Positions 54,626 through 61,880 of a stretch of DNA of 64,000 nucleotides are shown here, in pieces (position 1 is the first letter of the stretch; every line of letters starts with the position of its first letter). The notes under the pieces were generated by a model. That model did not search any database. It saw only the letters and a list, made by a program, of their open reading frames with translations, and was not told where the DNA came from. The stretch is from Segatella copri DSM 18205 (lineage in GTDB: Bacteria > Bacteroidota > Bacteroidia > Bacteroidales > Bacteroidaceae). Location: assembly GCF_025151535.1 (NCBI RefSeq), contig NZ_CP102288.1, positions 501,501 through 565,500 of the forward strand. The letters are read 5' to 3'. A program made the translations under genes and the position numbers.

Positions 54626-56176
54626 ATGAAGAAATTCAAATATCTATATTTGTTGCTCTTGGGCATAGTCTGCGGATTGGCTTTCTCGGCTTGCTCTTAC
54701 GAAGACGATGATTATGATGAGCCTAGCTTCAAGGTTCTCAACCCAGAGCTTTCATTTGACGGTACTGGCGGAGTGCAGACCATCAATGTTCAGGCAGATG
54801 CTCAGCCTACAGCTTCCGTGATAGAAGGTGCCGACTGGTGCTCTGTTGCTTATAAGGATCAGGCTGCCGGCACATACAATTTCGATGTAACCGTAGCCGC
54901 TTCTCAGGAAGATGAAGTAACTACTGCTACCGTCCGTATCATTCAGGGCTATAGCCGTAAGGATGTTACGATTACCCGTGCCAAGAAGGGGGCTGTTGTT
55001 ACTCCTGATGTACCACCAGCTGATATGAACAAGACTGCCATGGAGGTGGCTCAGTTGATGTATCCAGGTTGGAACCTCGGTAACACCCTGGAAGGTGGCG
55101 ACAGCAAGAATCTCTGGAAGAATGCTGGTATCGAAACAGAGACAGTCTGGCAGAATGCCAAGACCACTCAGGCTTTGATTGATGCAGTGAAGGCTGCTGG
55201 TTTCAAGAGTGTCCGTATTCCTTGTTCTTGGGTGATGGGACATATTACTGATGCTGAAAAATGCACCATCGACCCTGCTTGGATGAAGCGAGTAAAAGAG
55301 GTGGTTGATTACTGTATCAAGGATGGTCTCTATGTTATCATCAACCAGCATTGGGATGGTGGATGGATAGAGCACAATGGTATGACAGCCAATGCAGACA
55401 TCAAGACTACCAAGGCTCAGCTCACTAAAATATGGACTCAGATTGCCGATAATTTCAAGACATATGATGAGCATCTTCTCTTTGCCGGCATGAATGAGCC
55501 AGGTGTAGGAGCAGGTGAAGGTGATATCATTGGTGTGGCTGATATGAGTAACCGTATTGCTGAATATGAGCAGACTTTCATCGAGGCGGTTCGTGCAACT
55601 GGTGGCAACAATGCCAAGAGAGTTCTGATAGTTCAGGGTCCTAATACCGATATCGATAAATTCGTAGCCAACAACTACATGTCTAAGATCCATGATTCTG
55701 CTACCGACCGATTGATGGTAGAGGTTCACTTCTATGATCCATATCAGTTTACTGATTTGAGTGAAGACAAGGATTGGGGCAAGTACTATCTCTATTGGGG
55801 CAAGAACAATACCAATGGTTCTGAGGCTGGTCGTACAGCTGATGCTAAATATAACGAGGATTATGTAGAGGCTCAGATGAAGAAGATGAAGACCAACTTC
55901 TTCGACAAGGGTTATCCAGTGTTGATTGGTGAGTTTGGTGCCAACCAGCGTTTGGCCATCGGTAAGGATGCTGTTCATGATGCATCAGTTAAGGACTATT
56001 ACAAGGCTGTTGTAACTAGTGCTATCAATAATGGTTGTGTGCCAATGGCATGGGATACCAATGGTGGTCTTCCTAGCATGACCATCTTCAACCGTGCTGG
56101 TGCAAGTGTTAGCAATACTAATATGCTTGAGAGTATTACAGCCGGAGTTGCAGCAGCAAAGTGGCCTGCTAAATAA
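54626..56176 (+). CDS. GH5 endo-beta-glucanase lipoprotein with BACON domain
   Basis: 516 residues. Lipobox FSAC (Cys23), then SYEDDD. Residues ~33-125 form a BACON domain (GADWCSVAYKDQ). The GH5 barrel follows (about 135-510) with PGWNLGNTLEGG, Glu291 as acid/base in AGMNEPG, and Glu436 as nucleophile in IGEFGAN. Features suggest the GH5_4 or GH5_2 group, acting on beta-1,4-glucan, xyloglucan or glucomannan backbone. It is probably on the cell surface. A clear paralogue follows at 56393. Confidence 0.88.
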   Translation: MKKFKYLYLLLLGIVCGLAFSACSYEDDDYDEPSFKVLNPELSFDGTGGVQTINVQADAQPTASVIEGADWCSVAYKDQAAGTYNFDVTVAASQEDEVTTATVRIIQGYSRKDVTITRAKKGAVVTPDVPPADMNKTAMEVAQLMYPGWNLGNTLEGGDSKNLWKNAGIETETVWQNAKTTQALIDAVKAAGFKSVRIPCSWVMGHITDAEKCTIDPAWMKRVKEVVDYCIKDGLYVIINQHWDGGWIEHNGMTANADIKTTKAQLTKIWTQIADNFKTYDEHLLFAGMNEPGVGAGEGDIIGVADMSNRIAEYEQTFIEAVRATGGNNAKRVLIVQGPNTDIDKFVANNYMSKIHDSATDRLMVEVHFYDPYQFTDLSEDKDWGKYYLYWGKNNTNGSEAGRTADAKYNEDYVEAQMKKMKTNFFDKGYPVLIGEFGANQRLAIGKDAVHDASVKDYYKAVVTSAINNGCVPMAWDTNGGLPSMTIFNRAGASVSNTNMLESITAGVAAAKWPAK

Positions 56177-56217
56177 AAAACGAGATATTAAGTCTTTAGG
56201 TTTGATATAAAGTAGGT

Positions 56218-56264
56218 GTGGGCGCATATCAGGGGATTCTTTCTCTGATGTGCGTCCTTTTTTT
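56218..56264 (+). terminator. Terminator of the main PUL operon
   Basis: GGCGCATATCAG (56221-56232) pairs with CTGATGTGCGTCC (56245-56257), followed by T7. Confidence 0.88.
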
Positions 56265-56308
56265 GTGCAAATATCGTACATCCTAACATAATATACCTAT
56301 CCTTTTAT

Positions 56309-56349
56309 CAAAAGTATACATTCACGCTACTGTTTTTTCGCTATCTTTG
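56309..56349 (+). promoter_or_regulatory. Promoter of the second GH5 gene, sharing the susC element
   Basis: CAAAAG, TATAC (56315-56319), 10 bp, CTGTTTTTTCGCTATCTTTG (56330-56349). The last 20 bases match the susC promoter at 18 positions, and the upstream CAAAA and ATAC words keep the same spacing to within 1 bp. Confidence 0.72.
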
Positions 56350-56392
56350 CAACATGATAACTTCAAAACCCGATAATACGTTAGATTGATAT

Positions 56393-57706
56393 ATGAAGAA
56401 GATAGTTATGATTATATTGGCTGCTGCTCATTTCGCTTGGGCTGGCGCACAGGTTAAATCAATGGATGGTCGTATCTCGAAAATGAAACTCACGGCTACC
56501 GAACTGGCTCACTATATGGCTCCAGGAGTCAACCTGGGTAATACGATGGAGGCGTGCGACTGGAATGATGTCTTTACCAATCAGGCAGGACTGAAGTCAG
56601 AAACTTCATGGCAGAATGATAAGACTACTGAGAGCTATATCCGGAGTTTGAAACAGCAGGGATTCAACAGTCTTCGCATCCCTACATCCTGGGTGGCTGG
56701 GCATCTTACGGATAAGGAGAATATGACCATAGATCCTGTCTGGATGAAACGAATCAAGGAAATCGTAAACTATGGTCTCAATGCCGGTCTCTGTGTCATC
56801 ATCAACGAACACTGGGATGGTGGATGGATGGAGCATGATGCCTTTACCAGTGGTGCGAATGTGACAGAATATAAGGAGATGTTCCGCAAGCTGTGGACGA
56901 ATATAGCAAAGGAATTCAAGACGTATGACCAGCGGGTTCTCTTTGCTGCCCTCAACGAACCGGGAGTGGGAGGCGCCAGTCCGCAGGTTCAAGGCGACAT
57001 GCTGGCTCCTGATAGTAAGGAGTTTGCCGATCGTCTCCTGGCATACGAACAGGTGTTTATCGATGCCGTCCGTGCTACCGGTGGTAATAATTCCAGCCGT
57101 GTGCTCATCGTACAGACTCCAAAGACCGAGATTGATTTGGCAGCCAAGGATTCTTACGACATCACCCGTCTGAAGGATAAGGTGAAGAACCGTCTGATGG
57201 CAGAGGTTCATTTCTACGATCCTTATATATTTACCCTGATGGACAAGGATGCCGATTGGGGCAAGGTGGCTCTTTATTGGAAAGGACATGCTCCTGCCGA
57301 TGATCAGGGACGAACCGTAAACACCATCTGGTATAATAATAAGAATGTGGATGCCTACCAGCATATCACCAATCAGGTGATGAAGATGAAACAGAAGTTT
57401 GTAGATCTGGGCTATCCAGTAGTCATCGGTGAATATGGTGCCAACCGTAAGGATGCCTCTCTCTTCGGTGGTAATCAGGAGAAGCATAATGAGAGTATGA
57501 TGGCATGGTATGGTGCTGTGACTGCCGAAATGATGAAGGCAGGACTTATCCCATACGTCTGGGATATCAATGTGCAGCCTCTTCCCCACATGACCATCTT
57601 CGACAGAAAGAAGCAGGTAGTTTCCGACTCCTATATATTTAAAGGTGTGATGCAGGGAGCAGCCGAAGGGATGGAAGATTACCTGAGAATCTATCCGAAA
57701 CCTTAG
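56393..57706 (+). CDS. GH5 endo-beta-glucanase, secreted paralogue
   Basis: 437 residues with a plain signal peptide (ending AGAQ), so exported but not a lipoprotein. The GH5 barrel is very close to that of the previous gene: PGVNLGNTMEACDW, Glu189 acid/base in AALNEPG, and Glu347 nucleophile in IGEYGAN. It lacks the BACON domain. Probably a periplasmic or secreted partner that cuts imported oligosaccharides. A tandem duplication is inferred. It has its own promoter sharing the susC element. Confidence 0.88.
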   Translation: MKKIVMIILAAAHFAWAGAQVKSMDGRISKMKLTATELAHYMAPGVNLGNTMEACDWNDVFTNQAGLKSETSWQNDKTTESYIRSLKQQGFNSLRIPTSWVAGHLTDKENMTIDPVWMKRIKEIVNYGLNAGLCVIINEHWDGGWMEHDAFTSGANVTEYKEMFRKLWTNIAKEFKTYDQRVLFAALNEPGVGGASPQVQGDMLAPDSKEFADRLLAYEQVFIDAVRATGGNNSSRVLIVQTPKTEIDLAAKDSYDITRLKDKVKNRLMAEVHFYDPYIFTLMDKDADWGKVALYWKGHAPADDQGRTVNTIWYNNKNVDAYQHITNQVMKMKQKFVDLGYPVVIGEYGANRKDASLFGGNQEKHNESMMAWYGAVTAEMMKAGLIPYVWDINVQPLPHMTIFDRKKQVVSDSYIFKGVMQGAAEGMEDYLRIYPKP

Positions 57707-57759
57707 AAAAATAGAGAAAAAGCAATAATAAATAAGCATAGTTTTGATTTATATGTAGA

Positions 57760-57792
57760 AAGGGCAAAAAAGTATCATGCTTTCTTGCCCTT
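57760..57792 (+). terminator. Terminator/operator-like hairpin before the mannanase
   Basis: AAGGGCAA (57760-57767) pairs with TTGCCCTT (57785-57792), with AAAG/CTTT inside. It lies 54 bp after the GH5 stop and ends only 6 bp before the -7 box of the next gene, so it covers the region where -33 would be. Confidence 0.65.
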
Positions 57793-57798
57793 ATTTAG

Positions 57799-57806
57799 TA
57801 TCTTTG
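57799..57806 (+). promoter_or_regulatory. -7 element for the mannanase gene
   Basis: TATCTTTG, 41 bp before the ATG. It has the same -7 as susC and the second GH5, but lacks their extended upstream part. Confidence 0.55.
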
Positions 57807-57847
57807 CAGCCGAAAATGAATCTTTAAACTGTAAACTTAATAAATAA

Positions 57848-59134
57848 ATGAAGAAGATATTTGTTTTTTTGATGATGGCATTGGCTACATGCAATATCTC
57901 TGCGAAGTCAAATTTTGTGCAGGTAAAGGACGGACATTTCGTTCGCGACGGTAAACCTTATTATTATGTAGGTACCAATTTCTGGTATGGTGCCATCCTC
58001 GGTTCAGAAGGACAGGGCGGCAACCGTGAGCGTCTCTGCAAGGAACTCGATAAGATGAAGGAGATGGGCTTTGACAACCTCCGCATCCTGGTGGGCTCTG
58101 ATGGAAAGCGAGGAGTGAAGACCAAGGTTGAGCCGACGCTGCAGGAAGCTCCGGGCGTTTATAATGATACGATTCTTGCCGGTCTCGACTATCTGCTGAT
58201 GGAGATGGGCAAACGCAAGATGCTGGCCGTGCTCTATCTGAACAATTCCTGGGAATGGAGTGGCGGTTATGGCTATTACCTGGAGCAGGCTGGTTTGGGC
58301 CAGGCTCCCCGTCCTAACGAAGATGGATATCCTGCCTTCATGAACTTCGTCGCCAAATATGCATCCTGCGAAAAGGCGCATCAGCTATTCTATGATTATG
58401 TGAAATTCATACTTACGAGAACCAACAGATATACAAAGAAAAAGTATAAGGACGACCCGGCTATCATGTCATGGCAGATAGGTAACGAGCCTCGAGCTTT
58501 CAGCAAAGAGCAGTTGCCTGCTTTCGAAAAGTGGCTGGGTGAAGCGGGCAAGCTGATCCGTTCGCTCGATAAGAATCATCTGATTTCTATCGGTAGCGAA
58601 GGTAAATGGGGATGTGAAGGTGAACTGAACTGCTGGGAGCGGATCTGTGCCGACAAGAATGTAGATTATTGCAACATTCATCTTTGGCCATACAACTGGA
58701 GTTGGGCGAGAAAAGACCATTTGCAGGAAGATTTGGGAATCTCCTGCAAGAACACCAAGGAGTATATTGATGAGCATCTTGAGGAATGCGGACGTATCAG
58801 GAAGCCATTGGTGATGGAGGAGTTCGGCTATCCTCGTGATGGTTTCTCTTTTTCAACTTCTTCTACAACAGAAGCACGTGATGGATATTATAAGTATGTG
58901 TTCAGTCTTGTTGGCGACAATGCTGCATCTGGCGGTTACTTTGCCGGTTGCAACTTCTGGGGATGGGGCGGCTTTGCCAATCCTAAGCATGAGCAGTGGC
59001 AGGTAGGTGATGACTACACCGGTGATCCTGCTCAGGAAGCGCAAGGTCTGAACTCCGTTTTTTCTACTGATAAATCTACATTGGATGTAGTAAAGACGCA
59101 GGTAGACAGAATGAAGAAGATTGGTAAGTTATAA
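57848..59134 (+). CDS. GH5_7-type endo-beta-1,4-mannanase
   Basis: 428 residues with a signal peptide (ending ISAK). The GH5 barrel has Glu214 acid/base in QIGNEPR and Glu325 nucleophile in VMEEFGYPRDG. GTNFWYGAILGSEG near the start and this nucleophile motif are typical of subfamily 7 mannanases. It should cut beta-1,4-mannan backbones. Together with two glucanase-type GH5 enzymes it points to glucomannan as the PUL target. Confidence 0.88.
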   Translation: MKKIFVFLMMALATCNISAKSNFVQVKDGHFVRDGKPYYYVGTNFWYGAILGSEGQGGNRERLCKELDKMKEMGFDNLRILVGSDGKRGVKTKVEPTLQEAPGVYNDTILAGLDYLLMEMGKRKMLAVLYLNNSWEWSGGYGYYLEQAGLGQAPRPNEDGYPAFMNFVAKYASCEKAHQLFYDYVKFILTRTNRYTKKKYKDDPAIMSWQIGNEPRAFSKEQLPAFEKWLGEAGKLIRSLDKNHLISIGSEGKWGCEGELNCWERICADKNVDYCNIHLWPYNWSWARKDHLQEDLGISCKNTKEYIDEHLEECGRIRKPLVMEEFGYPRDGFSFSTSSTTEARDGYYKYVFSLVGDNAASGGYFAGCNFWGWGGFANPKHEQWQVGDDYTGDPAQEAQGLNSVFSTDKSTLDVVKTQVDRMKKIGKL

Positions 59135-59161
59135 GTTTAGTGAAATTGTTAGTTGTTTTAG

Positions 59162-59200
59162 GAGGGTGTGCCATCAGTTCATGGTGCACCCTCTTTTTTC
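59162..59200 (+). terminator. Terminator of the mannanase gene
   Basis: GAGGGTGTGCCAT (59162-59174) pairs with ATGGTGCACCCTC (59181-59193), with one mismatch, followed by T6. Confidence 0.9.
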
Positions 59201-59231
59201 TGGCTTTTTTCGTTGCCTGCTACAGCTAAGG

Positions 59232-59318
59232 CTCTGACTTTTTTATAATTTAACATCAAAAAACCTCTGACTTTTTTATAATTTAGCATCAAATAACCTC
59301 TGACTTTTTTATAAAAAA
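59232..59318. repeat. 33-bp tandem repeat (2.6 copies)
   Basis: CTCTGACTTTTTTATAATTT starts at 59232, 59265 and 59298, exactly 33 bp apart; the last copy is cut after TTTTTTATAA. The copies also share A/GCATCAAA and AACC. Confidence 0.85.
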
Positions 59319-59353
59319 GCTTAATTGATTGGCTTTTATTCAGATAAAAGTGC

Positions 59354-59427
59354 TATCTTTGCATGAGATAAGCTGCACTCGGCAATCAGAAAGCAAGCTT
59401 TCATTGCGCTCGTTTGCATTATCTTTG
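59354..59427 (+). promoter_or_regulatory. Two TATCTTTG boxes flanking a hairpin
   Basis: TATCTTTG at 59354-59361 and again at 59420-59427, both followed by GCAT. Between them CAAT-CA-GAAAGC (59383-59394) pairs with GCTTTC-ATTG (59397-59406). They are candidate tandem promoters for the ATPase pseudogene. Confidence 0.55.
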
Positions 59428-59452
59428 CATTGAAAATCAATAATATAGAGAT

Positions 59453-60819
59453 ATGAAGTATCTGAAAAGACAAATAGATAAAGAGTTTGAAGCGTGGAAA
59501 AGTTCTGTAGAGCATAAACCATTGCTTGTGAGAGGAGCAAGGCAGGTAGGTAAGTCAAGTGCCATTAGACACTTGGGAGAGTCCTTTCCTTATTTCTTGG
59601 AAGTGAACTTTGAGCGTGATAAGACTGTCAAGGAATTCTTTGATGGCGATTTAAACGTGAAGTTTATTTCGGAGCAATTGTCGGCATATTTCAAAGTTCC
59701 CGTTATTCCTGGCAAAACCTTGTTGTTCTTAGATGAGATACAGGCATGCCCTAATGCCATCCATAGCTTGTGGTTTTTCAAGGAAGATTATCCTGAACTT
59801 CATGTAGTGGCGGCTGGATCGCTATTGGAATTTGCATTGAAGGATTTAGGTGCTTATGGAGTAGGGCGTATCCGCTCGATGTTTGTATATCCGATGTCTT
59901 TTGATGAATTCCTTTATGCTTTAGGTGATGATGGATTGGTAAGTATGAAACGGAATGCAACCTCTCAAAAGCCATTGATGAATGTCTTCTATGAGCGATT
60001 AGTGGAGAGGTTTCGTTCATTCTTGCTTATAGGTGGTATGCCTGCTGCTGTGGTAAGTACGTTGATACGAATAGTTATTTGGAAGTAGACTCTGTGCTTA
60101 GTGAGTTGAAGCAAACTTATATAGATGATTTCGTGAAATATAAAGCCAAGGTCAATCCTGTTTTGCTGCGTCAAACATTGTTTAGTGTGGCTCATCAAGT
60201 GGGGAGTAAATTCGTGTTTAGCCAAGTGGAAGGGGGATATACGACTGCGCAAGTCAAGAATGCTTTGGAGATGCTTAGAGATGCTGGTATCATTATACCT
60301 GTATGGCATACTGCGGCAAATGGCATTCCGCTTGGTGCAGAGATTAATCCGAAGTTTGTGAAGTATAATCTGATAGATCATGGCTTTCTCCTCAATCTGT
60401 TAGGAATAGGAGACTCTACTAATTCTATAGTGAAAGAACTATTGGTTGACAATGCTGCAGACTTAGTTGATAAGGGTAGTTTGACGGAGATGGTGGCAGG
60501 ATTGGAATTACTAAAGTATATGTCGCCTAATGAGCGCCATGACTTATACTATTGGCAAAACTTGACTCGTGGAACCGTTTCGGAGGTTGATTATGTCTTG
60601 TCTCGTGGCATTGACATTGTTCCGATGGAAGTGAAGTCTGGTTTACGAGGTTCGATGGCGAGTCTTTATGTTTTTATGGAAAAAGAGCATATTAAGTATG
60701 CCATTCGCTGTTCTTTGGAGAACTTTGGGGAGTTTGTCAGCCCAAAAGGGAAGAAGATATTAGTCAATCCTCTTTATGCTATTTCTAACTTGTTTTCTTG
60801 TGGTGAAAGACTTCTGTAG
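59453..60819 (+). pseudogene. AAA+/DUF4143 ATPase gene broken by a frameshift
   Basis: Two overlapping frames form one protein. The first (59453-60088, 211 codons) has Walker A RGARQVGKSS and Walker B LLFLDEIQAC and reaches IGGMPAAVV. The second (from about 60058, ending 60819) continues with YVDTNSYLEVDSVLSELK and the DUF4143 domain. Frame 1 leaves the expected path at 60055-60058 (GTA AGT AC): one missing base, probably A, would restore VVKYVD. Family members are ~400-450 residues, with the join at just this place. So the gene looks inactivated by a 1-bp deletion. Programmed frameshifting is possible but no slippery site is obvious. Function in general is unclear. Confidence 0.85.
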
Positions 60820-61092
60820 GATTTTTTTTCGTAAAAGAATTGCCATATTGCCATATAAGCTGGTAACAGCCTGATTGTTAGTTGATACCGATATTGCAAT
60901 AGCTTTTTAATTGCCATAATCTGCCATATATTGCCATAAAAATAGCGATACTTAGGTGTTTTTGGTGATTTTTAGCGGTGTTTTTGAGGCAAAAGGCAGG
61001 AGGCATTGAGCAAAAAGGCGTTTTTTCGGTTCAATGCCTATTGTTTTTGATGCTGTTTTTCCCGTATAATCTCCAATGCTGTTCCCGAAATT
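60820..61092. other. Gene-free AT-rich stretch with TTGCCATA words
   Basis: No convincing gene. ATTGCCATA-like words recur at ~60839-60858 and ~60910-60940, with GATTGTTAGTTGATAC between, echoing 9720-9832. GGTGTTTTTGG-like words follow at 60954-60990. It looks like the edge of a lost mobile element. Confidence 0.4.
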
Positions 61093-61202
61093 GCGTCCCG
61101 ACGTAGCATCTGGTACGTCCCGACGTGATAACAGATGCGTCACGACGCAGCGCCAGATACGTCGCGATGTAATTTCGGATACATCCTGTCCAGATTCAAG
61201 TG
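61093..61202. repeat. 22-bp-period array with ACGTC/GACGT dyads (4-5 units)
   Basis: Units start at 61093, 61115, 61137, 61159 and (faded) 61181. Each opens with a variant of RCGTCNCGACGT, whose ACGTC and GACGT halves form a dyad. The later part varies but ends in a CNGRT pattern in the first four. The unit length is 22, as in the arrays at 12123 and 61437. Confidence 0.75.
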
Positions 61203-61292
61203 AGCCTCATTTGAACTATCGCAAGTGTTTCAACAATGATATGCAGTATCTGGTAATATGTAGTGAGAATATTGTGAGGGATAACCCCAAAT

Positions 61293-61401
61293 CGTGATGG
61301 ATAGCGTGATGGATATTTCCGTTTTCGAAGTATCTATCACACTGTTTAAACGTCTGTATATTAGTATGTTAAGAAGCTTAGGAGTACAAATCGTGATGGA
61401 T
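61293..61401 (+). repeat. CGTGATGGAT direct repeats
   Basis: CGTGATGGAT at 61293-61302, 61305-61314 and 61392-61401; the first and third are preceded by AAAT. These are iteron-like in spacing for the first two, but no replication gene is present. Confidence 0.6.
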
Positions 61402-61436
61402 GATAGATGATTACATAAAACTTATTCACGAATACG

Positions 61437-61744
61437 GCTGCATCGGGTTATAAATATGGCTGCATCGGGTTATAAATATGGCTGCGTCGGGTAACGAATA
61501 TGGCTGCATCGGGTTACGAATATGGCTGCGTCGGGTTACGAATATGGCTGCATCGGGTTACGAATATGACTGCATCGGGTTACGAATATGACTGCGTAGG
61601 CTAACGGAGACGTATCTGTAAGCTTATCGAGACGTCTGCATCAGCTAACAGAGACGTCTGAACTCGCTAACTGAACTACTTGAGTTGCTTGATTGAACCA
61701 CTTGAGTTAGCTGACTGAACCACTTGAGTATTCTTCTTCATGTG
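61437..61744. repeat. Drifting 22-bp-period tandem array (14 units)
   Basis: Fourteen 22-bp units in exact register. Units 1-7 are near-identical (RCTGCRTCGGGTTACGAATA type). Units 8-10 take a new second half, ending GAGACG. Units 11-13 switch to ends like TGAACTA/TGAACCA, and units 12-14 take a new first half, CTTGAGTT. Base 12 is T in units 1-13 and base 10 is G in nearly all. There are no spacers and no flanking cas genes. The array stands in a gap of about 1 kb between a dead ATPase gene and an insertion sequence. 61745-61880 holds nothing I recognise. Confidence 0.85.
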
Positions 61745-61880
61745 CTTGCATGCAACCATAAAACTTTTTCAGCAACTTTTCCCGGAAGTATGGAAGAAGG
61801 CAGAGTTGAAGGCAAACATGAGACCAACACAGAAACGGCCTTCAGCCCGTACTTAAATCACATGCGAAAGTTTAGTTTAT

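Noticed and set aside
61076..61297. 73-codon frame over the ACGTC/GACGT repeats
   Set aside because: The frame simply reads through a non-coding 22-bp repeat; arrays of this kind can be open by chance, and there is no start signal.
61437..61744. Possible CRISPR array
   Set aside because: The units are directly joined with no spacers, the repeats drift in sequence, and there are no cas genes.
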